A DNA stretch of 64,000 nt from Jejuia pallidilutea. Lineage in GTDB: Bacteria; Bacteroidota; Bacteroidia; Flavobacteriales; Flavobacteriaceae. The notes below the pieces were generated by a model that did not search any database, was not told the origin of the DNA, and saw nothing but the letters and a program-made list of their open reading frames with translations. Where the stretch lies: assembly GCF_002973595.1 (NCBI RefSeq), contig NZ_PVEO01000008.1, positions 85,025 to 149,024 on the forward strand, written 5' to 3'. The translations under genes and the position numbers were made by a program. Position 1 is the first letter of the stretch, and each line of letters starts with the position of its first letter. Below are positions 34,931-43,986 of this stretch, piece by piece.

Positions 34931-34983
34931 AAAATAAAAGTAGTATAAACGAGGCGAATAGCCAATACAGTTTTTCTATTTTT

Positions 34984-35562
34984 TTAAGAAATGTTATTTA
35001 AAAAGTCTATTAGCTGCTTTGTAGCTTTACCACGGTGCCCAATCTTGTTTTTTAATGCTAAATCCATCTCTGCAAATGTTTGGTTGTAACCGGTTGGTTT
35101 AAAAATGGGGTCGTAGCCAAAGCCTTTATTCCCTGCTTTTAAAGTAGTAATGGCACCTTTGCAAATACCAGTAAATGTGGTGAGTTTATTGTTGAAATGT
35201 AATGCTATTACGGTTTTAAAATGAGCATTTCTGTTATTAGATGTTTTTAAATTTTTTAACAGTAAACTCATGTTATCTGTGGCGTCTCTTTTTGGTCCAG
35301 CATATCGAGCTGAAAACACTCCGGGTTCACCATTTAAGGCCTCTACTTCTAAACCTGTATCGTCTGCAAAACAGTTGTAACCAAACTTTTCTTTGATGTA
35401 AGTTGCTTTTTCAATGGCATTGCCTTCAATTGTGTTTTGCGTTTCAGGAATTTCATCAAAACATTTTATGTCTTTTAAACTTAGTAGTTTTATATGTGAA
35501 GGCATTAAAGCTTGAACTTCCTTTAATTTATTCAAATTATTTGTGGCAAAAACTATTTCCAT
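34984..35562 (-). CDS. rdgB: Non-canonical purine NTP pyrophosphatase (RdgB/HAM1)
   Basis: 192 residues. FATNNLNKLKEV at 5-16 is the substrate-binding opening (TxNxxK), and FADDTGLEVEALNGEPGVFSARYAG (here read in parts, FADDTGLEVEAL and SARYAG) is the core with the metal-binding Asp. The end has GFGYDPIF and HRGKA. It removes dITP, XTP and similar damaged nucleotides. It is 53 bp upstream of the relA/spoT start and has a good -7 box of its own. Confidence 0.96.
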   Translation of the reverse strand: MEIVFATNNLNKLKEVQALMPSHIKLLSLKDIKCFDEIPETQNTIEGNAIEKATYIKEKFGYNCFADDTGLEVEALNGEPGVFSARYAGPKRDATDNMSLLLKNLKTSNNRNAHFKTVIALHFNNKLTTFTGICKGAITTLKAGNKGFGYDPIFKPTGYNQTFAEMDLALKNKIGHRGKATKQLIDFLNNIS

Positions 35563-35581
35563 AACATAACAATTTAGTAGC

Positions 35582-35589
35582 CAAAAATA
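35582..35589 (-). promoter_or_regulatory. -7 box for rdgB
   Basis: Minus-strand TATTTTTG, an exact TAnnTTTG, located 19 bp before the rdgB start codon. No TTG at the usual -33 spacing was found. Confidence 0.5.
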
Positions 35590-35811
35590 GTGTTATTTTG
35601 TTGATGTTGAAAACTATTGAAGCGGGTAGTTGTTACAAAAATTTAGTTGTTATTAAGTGTTCTTAAAGTATCTCACAACAAAGAGCGGTTACTATTCTGA
35701 AATTTTAATTTAAAATGGTGCAAAGGGTTTGTTTTGCTATTTGTTTGTAAATGCAACGTATTACCCTTGTGAAGATTATAAATTTTAGAGTTTTTTTATG
35801 ATTTTAATCAT

Positions 35812-35841
35812 CTAAGATACATCTTAAAAATTGTATCTTAG
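35812..35841. promoter_or_regulatory. Perfect inverted repeat upstream of hpf
   Basis: CTAAGATACA (35812-35821) and TGTATCTTAG (35832-35841) are exact complements separated by 10 nt, one helical turn. It ends 31 bp before the hpf ATG, so it is either an operator overlapping the promoter or a hairpin in the 5' leader. Confidence 0.6.
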
Positions 35842-35872
35842 AATATATTTAATAATTAAAATTAAACCAGAT

Positions 35873-36172
35873 ATGACAGTAAATTTTCAATATGTAGATG
35901 TAGACGTAAGTGAAACACTTTCTGCGTTCACTGAAGAGAAGTTAGAGAAATTGTTTAATAAATACGAGTTTTTAATAAGTGCAATGGTGTATTTTAAACA
36001 AGATGAAAATAGCCACGACGCAGGTAAAATCTGTAATATAGAGCTAAGTTTGCCAGGACCAAGGATTTTTGCAACATCTAACGAGCATAATTTTGAAGTA
36101 GCGGTAAGGGAAACCATTAGCGATTTAGAACGCCAACTAAAAAAGCGTAAGGAAATTTTTAAGACACATTAA
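35873..36172 (+). CDS. hpf: Ribosome hibernation-promoting factor, short form (HPF/RaiA family)
   Basis: 99 residues from ATG 35873; the longer frame from TTG 35831 would start inside the inverted repeat and lacks support. The strand-helix-strand-strand-strand-helix order and the lengths match short HPF/RaiA (VNFQYVDVDVSETLSAFTEEKLEKL, here in two parts, and the C-terminal helix VAVRETISDLERQLKKRKE). It lacks the long C-terminal dimerisation domain of long HPF. It binds the 30S subunit in slow growth. Confidence 0.88.
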   Translation: MTVNFQYVDVDVSETLSAFTEEKLEKLFNKYEFLISAMVYFKQDENSHDAGKICNIELSLPGPRIFATSNEHNFEVAVRETISDLERQLKKRKEIFKTH

Positions 36173-36232
36173 AATTAATAGCCAAAAAATTTTAAGTTCT
36201 AAGACCTAAGATTAACGGCATAAAACAAGATT

Positions 36233-36274
36233 AAAAAAAGGATGATTAAAATTAATTTTAGTCCTCCTTTTTTT
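36233..36274. terminator. Terminator shared by convergent hpf and rlmH
   Basis: An A-rich left arm (36233-36253, AAAAAAAGGATG at its start) pairs with a T-rich right arm (36254-36274, ending CCTCCTTTTTTT) with two mismatches. Both strands end in T-runs, so it can serve both genes. Confidence 0.75.
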
Positions 36275-36323
36275 ATTTGCAACTTTATTGCTTCACGTTT
36301 TCAACAATGCCAAACATAGCTCA

Positions 36324-36797
36324 CTATCGATGATGATAAGGCTCGTTTTTTAAAATAGTAAAACCTCTGTAGAGTTGCTCAATAAAAAATAAACGTACCA
36401 TTTGGTGCGAAAATGTCATTTTAGAAAGCGATATTTTTCCATTTGCTTTCATATACACCTCGTCAGAAAATCCATAAGGCCCGCCAATAACAAAAATTAA
36501 ATGCTTTAGTCCTGAGTTCATTTGTTTTTGTAAATAGTTAGAAAAACTTAAAGAGCTAAACTGTTTTCCGTTCTCATCTAGAAGAATTAACACATCAGAT
36601 GGCGATATTTTTTTTAAAATAAGTTCGCCCTCTTTATGTTTTTGTTCATTTTTACTTAAATTTTTGGCTTTTTTAAGATCTGGTATCACCTCAAATTCAA
36701 ATTTAATGTAATGGTTTAATCTGGTCTTGTAAACCTCAATTAAGCTCGTAAGTTCCTTATTATCAGTTTTGCCTATGGCAAGTAATTTAATTGTCAT
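36324..36797 (-). CDS. rlmH: 23S rRNA (pseudouridine1915-N3)-methyltransferase RlmH
   Basis: 157 residues, normal length for the SPOUT-class enzyme. FVIGGPYGFSDEV (about 104-116) is the SAM-binding knot, and the C-terminal LSKMTFSHQMVRLFFIEQLYRG is split in family style with the final EPYHHR/Y tail. It methylates the modified base in helix 69 of 23S rRNA. It faces hpf convergently and is divergent from nadC. Confidence 0.96.
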   Translation of the reverse strand: MTIKLLAIGKTDNKELTSLIEVYKTRLNHYIKFEFEVIPDLKKAKNLSKNEQKHKEGELILKKISPSDVLILLDENGKQFSSLSFSNYLQKQMNSGLKHLIFVIGGPYGFSDEVYMKANGKISLSKMTFSHQMVRLFFIEQLYRGFTILKNEPYHHR

Positions 36798-36906
36798 GAT
36801 AAAAAATACTATTTCTATAATTTACGATATTACTATTTTAAAGCATTAAAACTAAAAAATTCGCAAATTAATATTCCATTTATTATTTTAGCGCAAATTC
36901 CCTGAT

Positions 36907-37767
36907 ATGATAACTAAAGAATATTTTGAAAAAGAAGTAGCGCATATTATTGCAAATGCTATTAGAGAAGATGTTGGTGATGGCGACCATAGCTCACTAG
37001 CCTGTATTCCAGAAACTGCGAGAGGAAGAGCAAAACTTTTAGTTAAGGACAAAGGCATTATAGCGGGTGTTAATTTTGCAAAACGCGTTTTTGATTTTGT
37101 AGACAAAAAACTTAGGGTAGAAATAAAAATTGAAGATGGTTCTGAGGTATCATACGGCGACGTGGTTTTATATGTTGAAGGGCCCTCACAATCTATATTA
37201 AAAGCAGAGCGTACAGTATTAAACGCAATGCAACGTATGAGCGCTATAGCAACAAAAACAAGAACGTTTGTGGAATTGCTAAAAGGTACGCAAACTAGAA
37301 TTTTAGATACGCGTAAAACGACACCCGGAATTAGGATTTTAGAAAAATGGGCGGTTAAAATTGGTGGCGGTGATAACCACAGGTTTGCACTTTATGACAT
37401 GATAATGTTAAAAGATAACCATATTGATTTTGCTGGAGGTATTACCAAAGCCATAGATATGACCAAGGATTACTTAGCTGAAACCGGTAAAGATCTTCAA
37501 ATAATGGTAGAAGCTAGAGACTTAACAGAGGTAGAAGAAATTCTGCAAAGTGATGGTATATACCGTATCTTGTTAGATAATTTTGATTATGAAGACACAA
37601 AAAAAGCAGTGGAATTAATTGGAGGCAAATGTCTTACAGAATCTTCTGGCAATATTAACGAAACTACTGTACGGCACTATGCAGAATGTGGCGTAAACTA
37701 CATATCTTGTGGCGCTTTAACGCACTCTGTTCATAATATGGACTTAAGTTTAAAAGCAGTAAAATAA
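36907..37767 (+). CDS. nadC: Nicotinate-nucleotide pyrophosphorylase (carboxylating)
   Basis: 286 residues. LDTRKTTPGIRILEKWAV is the family signature with substrate-binding Arg and Lys, followed by GGGDNHRFALYD and MLKDNHI. EDVGDGDHSS near the N-terminus is also typical. It converts quinolinate and PRPP to nicotinate mononucleotide in NAD synthesis. A weak -7 box (TATTTTAG, about 36884) lies before the gene. Confidence 0.97.
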   Translation: MITKEYFEKEVAHIIANAIREDVGDGDHSSLACIPETARGRAKLLVKDKGIIAGVNFAKRVFDFVDKKLRVEIKIEDGSEVSYGDVVLYVEGPSQSILKAERTVLNAMQRMSAIATKTRTFVELLKGTQTRILDTRKTTPGIRILEKWAVKIGGGDNHRFALYDMIMLKDNHIDFAGGITKAIDMTKDYLAETGKDLQIMVEARDLTEVEEILQSDGIYRILLDNFDYEDTKKAVELIGGKCLTESSGNINETTVRHYAECGVNYISCGALTHSVHNMDLSLKAVK

Positions 37768-37915
37768 TAGCGTGTATCTTTTTTTTAGATTTTGAATTTG
37801 GACCTTAAGTCTTGCAATCCTTAGTTCGTTTTTATTTTTTAAGAATGTCTTAGTTGGTGCTACTAATTTTTTTAACTTGCATTTATAGTAGATGTATTAA
37901 AAATTTTAGCGATTA

Positions 37916-38869
37916 ATGACAAAACCTATTGAAGACAAACTAGATAAAATACCCATTGTAAATGTCTTAGTTAAGTTTTTAAAGCAAATTAAATTACCAG
38001 GTCTTGAAGGCTTATCGCTTTACGATTTATCAGAATTATACGTTATAGGTATCGCCAGAGGCGCATTAACTGCCAGGGCAAGCGCTATTGCCTTTAGTTT
38101 CTTTACGGCCCTGTTTCCGTTTTTATTGTTTGTATTAATAGTTATTCCATACATACCAATAGAAGGTTTTAAAGGCGAGTTTTTAGAGTTTCTAGAATCT
38201 TTTTTACCACCCACAACATCCGATTTTTTCTTTGAAAATATTTTTGGAAACATAGAGCAAACCCAGCGAGGAGGCTTATTATCGTCTGTATTTATACTCT
38301 CCATAGCACTTATGGCAAATGGGGTAAATGCAGTATTTTCAGGTTTTGAGAATTCGTATCACGAGCAATTAACCCGAAACGTGTTTAAGCAGTATTTGTT
38401 TGCTTTGGGGATCGCTCTAATATTGGCATTTTTACTAATTATAACCATAGCAGTTCTAGGGTATTTTCAAATTTATGTAATCGAAGAAATTCTAGAAGCC
38501 CTTCGCAATAGGGATTACGATGTAGATGCCGATGGGGTATTTTGGTTCGATATTGCTAAATATGTGTTTTTTGTAATTATGGTGTATTTAGCAACTGCAA
38601 CGCTATATTATTTTGGTACAAAAGAAGGAAGGGATTCTAAGTTCTTTTCCATTGGTGCTTTGTTTACTACATTTTTAATTATTCTTACCTCGTATTTATT
38701 TGGTATTTACATAGAAAACTTTAGCCAGTACAATAAGTTATATGGCTCTATAGGCGCTCTTTTAATACTGCTGTTTTATTTGTGGCTAAACTCTAATATT
38801 TTGTTACTAGGATACGAGTTAAATGCTGCTTTAAATATTTTAAGGAAAACAAAGGCTTATGAAAAATAA
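37916..38869 (+). CDS. YihY/BrkB family inner membrane protein
   Basis: 317 residues with six or seven helices. The family pattern ARASAIAFSFFTALFPFLLF lies at about 53-72, followed by a helical loop and four more helices, with LYGSIGALLILLFYLWLN (about 280-297) as the typical end. The function of YihY proteins remains poorly defined; it was once mistaken for RNase BN. The gene overlaps the DUF2147 gene by 11 bp. Confidence 0.9.
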   Translation: MTKPIEDKLDKIPIVNVLVKFLKQIKLPGLEGLSLYDLSELYVIGIARGALTARASAIAFSFFTALFPFLLFVLIVIPYIPIEGFKGEFLEFLESFLPPTTSDFFFENIFGNIEQTQRGGLLSSVFILSIALMANGVNAVFSGFENSYHEQLTRNVFKQYLFALGIALILAFLLIITIAVLGYFQIYVIEEILEALRNRDYDVDADGVFWFDIAKYVFFVIMVYLATATLYYFGTKEGRDSKFFSIGALFTTFLIILTSYLFGIYIENFSQYNKLYGSIGALLILLFYLWLNSNILLLGYELNAALNILRKTKAYEK

Positions 38870-39287
38870 AATTTATGTAACAGTACTATGCTTGTGCGCT
38901 TGTTTTTCTTATGGTCAAGATATTTTTGGAAAATGGAAGACTATTGACGACAAAACGGGAGAGGCAAAATCTGTAGTAAAAATTTATGAGGAAAACGGTA
39001 AGGTGTTTGGTAAGATAGTAGGTATTGTAAATCCAAATCGTAAAAATGCAATATGCGAAAAATGCGAAGGAGAAGACAAAAACAAACCAATTTTAGGGTT
39101 TGTGCTAATAAGGGATTTGGAGAAATCGGGAAATTACTATGAAGGCGGTACTATTTTCGATCCTTTAAGAGGAAGACAATTTAAATGCAGGTTAGCTTTA
39201 GATGAAGATAATAAAGACCTTTTACAAGTAAGAGGCTATGTTGCTTTTTTCTATGCCACCCAATATTGGCAGCGTGTAAAGGAATAA
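38859..39287 (+). CDS. DUF2147 secreted protein
   Basis: 142 residues with a signal peptide (cleavage near SYGQ, residue 20). The mature part starts DIFGKWKTIDDKTGEAKSVV, the DUF2147 opening, and has a CEKCEG motif near 66-71. The domain is a small beta-barrel of lipocalin-like shape in solved relatives, with no proven role. It overlaps the yihY-like gene by 11 bp and precedes priA by 24 bp. Confidence 0.85.
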   Translation: MKNKIYVTVLCLCACFSYGQDIFGKWKTIDDKTGEAKSVVKIYEENGKVFGKIVGIVNPNRKNAICEKCEGEDKNKPILGFVLIRDLEKSGNYYEGGTIFDPLRGRQFKCRLALDEDNKDLLQVRGYVAFFYATQYWQRVKE

Positions 39288-39311
39288 ACCACAAAAAGAA
39301 ACAATTTTAAT

Positions 39312-41762
39312 TTGGCAAATTTTATAGACGTAATATTACCTATTCCGTTGCAAAAGTTATTTACCTACAGTATAACTTCTGCAGAAGCTCATTTTCTTGA
39401 AGCAGGAATGCGGGTTTCGGTGCCTTTTGGTAAATCAAAAATTTACACAGGTTTAGTTTATAGAATTCATAACGAAGCTCCTTTGGTTTATGAAGCTAAA
39501 GAGATTCATCAAATTTTAGACGAAAGTCCTTTAGTAAATGCTTCTCAATTAAATTTTTGGGAGTGGATTTCTAAATACTATATGTGTACCATGGGCGATG
39601 TTATGCGCGCCGCATTACCAAATGCTTTTATTTTAGAGAGCGAAACCATACTAACCAAAACCCCAACGCAACTTAATGACGAAGATTTAAAAGACGACGA
39701 GTTTTTAGTTTACGAAGCTTTACACCATCAGTCGTCCCTAAAAATTCAAGATGTCATTAATATTTTGGATAAAAAAAGTGTGTTACCAGTAATAAAACGC
39801 TTAATTGATAAAAATGCCATTTCTGTACAAGAAGAGATTTTCGAGAAGTATAAACCCAAATTAGTACGCTATGTAAAATTAAATTCAAATTATACTTCAG
39901 AAGAAAATTTACAGCAATTACTAGAAGATTTAAGTAGGGCGCCAAAACAAAGAGAAGTGATTATGACTTTGTTTATGTTATCCTCTAAAACCAAAAAGCC
40001 AGTAAAAGTTTCAGAGTTAGCATCAGAAAGCGACGCATCTTCATCCATTGTAAAAACTTTAATCGATAAAGAAATTTTAGAAGAATATTTTATTCAAATT
40101 GATAGGGTAGTGTATTCGGGTGATGCTAATGAAGATTCAAAAGCATTAAACGAACATCAAGAAAAAGCACTTTCTGAAATAAAATCAGAATTTAAAACAC
40201 ATCCAACTGTTTTGCTGCATGGTGTAACCTCTTCAGGTAAAACCGAAATATATGTAAAGCTTATTGAAGAGGTTTTAGATAAAGGACAACAAGTGTTGTA
40301 TTTGTTGCCAGAGATTGCTTTAACCACCCAATTGGTAAGTAGGTTGCAAAACTATTTTGGAGAATCGGTAGCCATATTTCATTCTAAATATTCGTCGCAC
40401 GAACGTGTGGAGGTTTGGCAAAATGTACTACAAAGTTCTAAAAAAGCCCAAATTATTTTAGGAGCGCGTTCGTCTGTGTTTTTACCTTTTAAAAATTTAG
40501 GGTTAATTATTGTTGATGAAGAGCACGAACAATCTTTTAAGCAATTCGACCCAGCTCCAAGATATCACGCGAGAGATGCCGCCATATTACTGGCGCATAT
40601 GCACAAAGCTAAAACCCTTTTAGGTTCTGCAACCCCCAGTTTAGAAAGTTACTTTAATGCCCAACAACAACGCTATGGCTTTGTGGAATTAAAATACCGC
40701 TACAATGATGTGTTAATGCCAGAAATTGAGTTAGTAGATATTAAGGACAAGCATAAGCGTAAACTCATGAAAGGCCATTTTAGCGATAGGCTAATTGAGG
40801 AAATGACAGAAACGCTGGCTGAGGGACACCAAATAATACTATTTCAAAATCGTAGAGGTTTTTCACCAATTATAGAATGTAATACTTGTGGGCATGCACC
40901 ACAATGCCCCAATTGCGATGTAAGCTTAACTTACCATCAATACAGAAACCAGTTGCGTTGCCACTATTGTGGCTACAATACGCAAATGCTTAAAAATTGT
41001 AGTGCTTGTGGAAGCCCCGAGTTAGACAATAAGGGGTTTGGAACAGAACAAATTGAACAGGAAGTAAAAATTTTATTTCCAGAACATAAAGTAGCCAGAA
41101 TGGATTTAGATACCACTCGCGGAAAATATGGTTACGAAAAAATTATTACAGCTTTAGAGCAACAGGAGATTGATATTTTAGTTGGTACACAGATGTTAAC
41201 CAAAGGGTTGGATTTTAGAAACGTAAAGCTAGTGGGCGTAATGAATGCCGATAACATGCTTAATTTTCCTGACTTTAGAGCACACGAACGTAGTTTTCAA
41301 TTAATAATGCAAGTATCCGGAAGAGCTGGAAGAACCGATAAAAGAGGAAAGGTTTTAGTGCAAACCTATAATCCGTATCACAATATTTTGCAGCAAGTGT
41401 CTTCCAATAACTACGAAGCGATGTTTAAGGAGCAAATGGACGAGCGTTTTAACTATAAATATCCACCAGTTTACAAGCAAATAAAAATTACGTTAAAACA
41501 TAAAGATTACAGTAGGGTAGAGCAAGCGTCTATTTGGTTAGGTAAATCTTTAAGACAGGTGTTTGGGGATAATGTTTTAGGGCCAGAGTCGCCTCCGGTA
41601 TCAAGAATTAGAAATCAATTTTATAAAAATATCTTGATAAAAATTCCTAAGAAACAGTCTTTATCTAAAACAAAAGAAGCTATTATTAAGATAAACAATA
41701 GCTTCTTTAGTGTAAAAGATTTTCGGTCGGTTAAAATAATTTTAAATGTCGATAATTACTAG
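39312..41762 (+). CDS. priA: Primosomal protein N', replication restart helicase
   Basis: 816 residues. The start is TTG at 39312: the frame is closed by an in-frame TAA at 39285 and the conserved PriA opening NFIDVILPIPL begins right after it, while the first in-frame ATG would remove about 32 residues. Walker A is GVTSSGKTE, the DEAH-like box is DEEHEQ, and eight zinc-binding cysteines appear from CNTCGHAPQCPNCD to CSACGSPEL. It reloads the replisome at stalled forks. The upstream gene is 24 bp away. Confidence 0.95.
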   Translation: MANFIDVILPIPLQKLFTYSITSAEAHFLEAGMRVSVPFGKSKIYTGLVYRIHNEAPLVYEAKEIHQILDESPLVNASQLNFWEWISKYYMCTMGDVMRAALPNAFILESETILTKTPTQLNDEDLKDDEFLVYEALHHQSSLKIQDVINILDKKSVLPVIKRLIDKNAISVQEEIFEKYKPKLVRYVKLNSNYTSEENLQQLLEDLSRAPKQREVIMTLFMLSSKTKKPVKVSELASESDASSSIVKTLIDKEILEEYFIQIDRVVYSGDANEDSKALNEHQEKALSEIKSEFKTHPTVLLHGVTSSGKTEIYVKLIEEVLDKGQQVLYLLPEIALTTQLVSRLQNYFGESVAIFHSKYSSHERVEVWQNVLQSSKKAQIILGARSSVFLPFKNLGLIIVDEEHEQSFKQFDPAPRYHARDAAILLAHMHKAKTLLGSATPSLESYFNAQQQRYGFVELKYRYNDVLMPEIELVDIKDKHKRKLMKGHFSDRLIEEMTETLAEGHQIILFQNRRGFSPIIECNTCGHAPQCPNCDVSLTYHQYRNQLRCHYCGYNTQMLKNCSACGSPELDNKGFGTEQIEQEVKILFPEHKVARMDLDTTRGKYGYEKIITALEQQEIDILVGTQMLTKGLDFRNVKLVGVMNADNMLNFPDFRAHERSFQLIMQVSGRAGRTDKRGKVLVQTYNPYHNILQQVSSNNYEAMFKEQMDERFNYKYPPVYKQIKITLKHKDYSRVEQASIWLGKSLRQVFGDNVLGPESPPVSRIRNQFYKNILIKIPKKQSLSKTKEAIIKINNSFFSVKDFRSVKIILNVDNY

Positions 41763-41794
41763 TGAAATAGAAATTTGGTTACAATTTCGTTATT

Positions 41795-41863
41795 GAACTA
41801 GTCACGCCATGGCGTGATCTCATTATTTAATTTATTTTTGAGAAACTGAAACAAGTTCAGTTT
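41795..41863. repeat. Two palindromes between priA and the LytTR regulator gene
   Basis: TCACGCCATGGCGTGA (41802-41817) is a perfect 16-bp palindrome in the frame GAACTA...GATCT shared with the hairpins at 44031 and 44120. AAACTGAA (41843-41850) pairs with TTCAGTTT (41856-41863) around ACAAG; a relative with CTGAACGCTTCAG lies at 44241-44253 in inverted orientation. The second hairpin could serve as a weak terminator. Confidence 0.65.
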
Positions 41864-41879
41864 AACGAAGGCTAAGCTT

Positions 41880-42575
41880 CTAAATATTATTTAAAGCATC
41901 AACCAATTGTGTCTTTTTGTTTCGGCTTAACGGAATTTCGTAAGCGCCAACTTCCACATTTTTACTGTTAAATCTATCTATTTTATCAAGATTCACAATG
42001 TAAGATTTATGGATTCTTAAAAATTTGTTTTCTGGCAATTCTGCCTCAAAAGCTTTCATGGTAGATAGTACTACTAAGCTTGTGTCTTCAGTAACTAATT
42101 TTACATAATCACCAAGTGCTTCAATCCATTTAATATCCTTAATATAAACTTTACGTTTTTTAAGGTTGCTCTTTACAAAAATATGCTCACCTTCTTCCTC
42201 GTGGAAATCCAATGTTAATTTATGTTGTTCTAGAGCTTTTTCAACAGATGTGTTAAAGCGTTCTTTTGTAATAGGTTTGTGTAAATAATCGGTAGCATCA
42301 TAATTAAATGCTTTAAAGGCATATTCAGTTTTACCGGTTACAAAGATAATTTGGGGTTTCTTGTTTAATACGTCTAAAAGTTCAAAACCATTTAGCACTG
42401 GCATTTCAATGTCTAAAAAAATTAAGTCTACTTGATGCGTATTTAAACCATTTTTTGTTTCGAGCGCGCTACTGTACTCTGCAATTAAGTTTAGTGAAGG
42501 GTGATTTTCGACTAACTTAACTATAGAGAGACGTTGTATCGCTGAATCGTCTACTACTACACAGTTTAAAGTCAT
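41880..42575 (-). CDS. LytTR-type response regulator
   Basis: 231 residues. The receiver domain (about 3-120) has the acidic pair DD near 8-9, the phospho-acceptor Asp55 region LIFLDIEMPVLNG and a conserved Lys in HKPITKE. The C-terminal LytTR domain (about 130-228) has FVKSNLKKRKVYIKDI, RIHKSYIVNLDKID and the final LSRNKKTQLVDAL. LytTR domains bind pairs of direct repeats about 21-22 bp apart. No histidine kinase gene is adjacent in this window, so its partner is unknown. It may control other genes, including the T9SS genes, which is speculation. Confidence 0.92.
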   Translation of the reverse strand: MTLNCVVVDDSAIQRLSIVKLVENHPSLNLIAEYSSALETKNGLNTHQVDLIFLDIEMPVLNGFELLDVLNKKPQIIFVTGKTEYAFKAFNYDATDYLHKPITKERFNTSVEKALEQHKLTLDFHEEEGEHIFVKSNLKKRKVYIKDIKWIEALGDYVKLVTEDTSLVVLSTMKAFEAELPENKFLRIHKSYIVNLDKIDRFNSKNVEVGAYEIPLSRNKKTQLVDALNNI

Positions 42576-42736
42576 AACATTTTATATTATTTCGGTTAAG
42601 ATATCGACAATAGTACGATAATTTCCGCTAAAAACCAAAAATCATCGGTAAACTGTTGATTTTAACATAATATTAACATTTTCTGTTTAACCTTAATTGC
42701 GACAAATTTTAAGCAAATTTATAGTTTGGCAATTAG

Positions 42737-42767
42737 TTGTGTAATATATAGAAATTAATTATTTTTG
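42737..42767 (+). promoter_or_regulatory. Promoter of rpsF-rpsR-rplI
   Basis: TTG at 42737-42739, a 20-bp spacer and TATTTTTG at 42760-42767 form a full Bacteroidetes promoter (-33 and -7). The rpsF start codon is 32 bp after the box. Confidence 0.8.
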
Positions 42768-42799
42768 CAGCCAATTTTTAACAAATAAATAGATTTTTT

Positions 42800-43138
42800 A
42801 TGAATCATTATGAAACTGTTTTCATCTTAAATCCCGTTTTATCTGATGATCAGATAAAGGAAACAGTAAAGAAATACGAAGATTTTCTAGTTTCTAACGG
42901 TGCGAAGATGATATCCAAAGAAGATTGGGGGCTAAAAAAATTAGCATACCCAATTCAAAACAAAAAAAGTGGGTTTTACCACTTATTTGAGTACCAAGTT
43001 GCCGGTGGGGTAATAGAACCGTTAGAAGTAGAGTTTAGACGTGATGAGCGTTTTATGCGTTACCTAACTGTAACTCTAGATAAGCACGCTGTGGCTTGGG
43101 CAGAAAGAAGAAGAGAAAAACTTAAAGCAAAAGCGTAA
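42800..43138 (+). CDS. rpsF: 30S ribosomal protein S6
   Basis: 112 residues, [18 protein letters not shown] opening and a [12 protein letters not shown] segment typical of S6. It binds S18 in the platform of the 30S subunit, and the next gene encodes S18, 2 bp away. The alkaline tail [13 protein letters not shown] is slightly long. Confidence 0.97.
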   Translation: MNHYETVFILNPVLSDDQIKETVKKYEDFLVSNGAKMISKEDWGLKKLAYPIQNKKSGFYHLFEYQVAGGVIEPLEVEFRRDERFMRYLTVTLDKHAVAWAERRREKLKAKA

Positions 43139-43140
43139 TT

Positions 43141-43440
43141 ATGGCAACATCTATAGAACAACAATCTAAAGGTAAAAAAGACGGAGAAATTAGGTATTTA
43201 ACTCCGCTTAATATAGAAACTAACAAGCAAAAGAAATATTGTCGTTTCAAAAAATCAGGCATCAAGTATATCGATTATAAAGATCCAGATTTCTTATTAA
43301 AGTTTGTAAACGAACAAGGTAAAATTTTACCAAGACGTTTAACAGGTACTTCATTAAAGTACCAACGTAAAGTGTCTGTTGCTGTAAAAAGAGCACGTCA
43401 TTTAGCTTTAATGCCATACGTAGCAGATTTATTAAAATAA
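43141..43440 (+). CDS. rpsR: 30S ribosomal protein S18
   Basis: 99 residues with the S18 core [17 protein letters not shown] and [23 protein letters not shown]. It lies between rpsF and rplI, the standard order. The N-terminal extension of about 20 residues is usual in Bacteroidota. The rplI gene starts 13 bp after it. Confidence 0.97.
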   Translation: MATSIEQQSKGKKDGEIRYLTPLNIETNKQKKYCRFKKSGIKYIDYKDPDFLLKFVNEQGKILPRRLTGTSLKYQRKVSVAVKRARHLALMPYVADLLK

Positions 43441-43453
43441 AACAATCATAACA

Positions 43454-43915
43454 ATGGAACTTATATTAAAACAAGACGTTGAAAATTTAGGATTTAAAGA
43501 CGATGTTGTAACAGTTAAGAACGGTTATGGTAGAAACTATTTAATTCCTCAAGGGCATGCTGTTATAGCTACGCCTTCTGCTAAAAAAGTATTGGCAGAA
43601 AACTTGAAACAAAGAGCTTTTAAAGACAAGAAATTAATTGAAGATGCTAACAAAACTGCTGAGGCAATTAAAGGTCTTGATATTAAAATTACAGCTAAAG
43701 CAACCGAAGGTGCATCAGCTGGAGATAAATTATTTGGTTCTGTAACTAAAGCCGATTTAGTTGAGGCTTTTGAAAAAGCAGGACATACTATTGATAAAAA
43801 GTTTGTAACCATAGTTGGTGGAAACATTAAGCGTTTAGGACAGTATAATGCTGTGGTACGTTTACACCGCGAAGTAACTTTCGAATTTCCTTTTGAAGTT
43901 ATCGCTCAAGCTTAA
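43454..43915 (+). CDS. rplI: 50S ribosomal protein L9
   Basis: 153 residues. The N-terminal L9 domain has MELILKQDVENLGFKDDVV and VKNGYGRNYLIPQG; a connecting helix and a C-terminal domain with LFGSVTKADL follow. Last gene of the operon, 24 bp before a perfect 12-bp terminator stem. Confidence 0.97.
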   Translation: MELILKQDVENLGFKDDVVTVKNGYGRNYLIPQGHAVIATPSAKKVLAENLKQRAFKDKKLIEDANKTAEAIKGLDIKITAKATEGASAGDKLFGSVTKADLVEAFEKAGHTIDKKFVTIVGGNIKRLGQYNAVVRLHREVTFEFPFEVIAQA

Positions 43916-43939
43916 CATTTTGTATTACAATACTATATT

Positions 43940-43975
43940 AAACCGTTTAGATAATTTCTAAACGGTTTTTTTAGT
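43940..43975 (+). terminator. Terminator after rplI
   Basis: AAACCGTTTAGA (43940-43951) pairs perfectly with TCTAAACGGTTT (43957-43968) around TAATT, followed by a T-run to about 43972. Confidence 0.9.
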
Positions 43976-43986
43976 GAGATTCAATA

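Larger units (their letters stand above)
35563..35872. other. 310-bp divergent spacer between rdgB and hpf
   Basis: It holds the rdgB promoter at 35582-35589 and, near the hpf end, a perfect 10-bp inverted repeat (listed separately). The middle part (about 35600-35800) shows no gene or strong structure. A lone GTTAC at about 35693 has no partner half-site. Confidence 0.6.

Noticed and set aside
35690..41785. Single GTTAC words at about 35693 and 41778 as further Crp/Fnr sites
   Set aside because: Neither has a partner half-site at the right distance or a -7 box at 29.5 bp.
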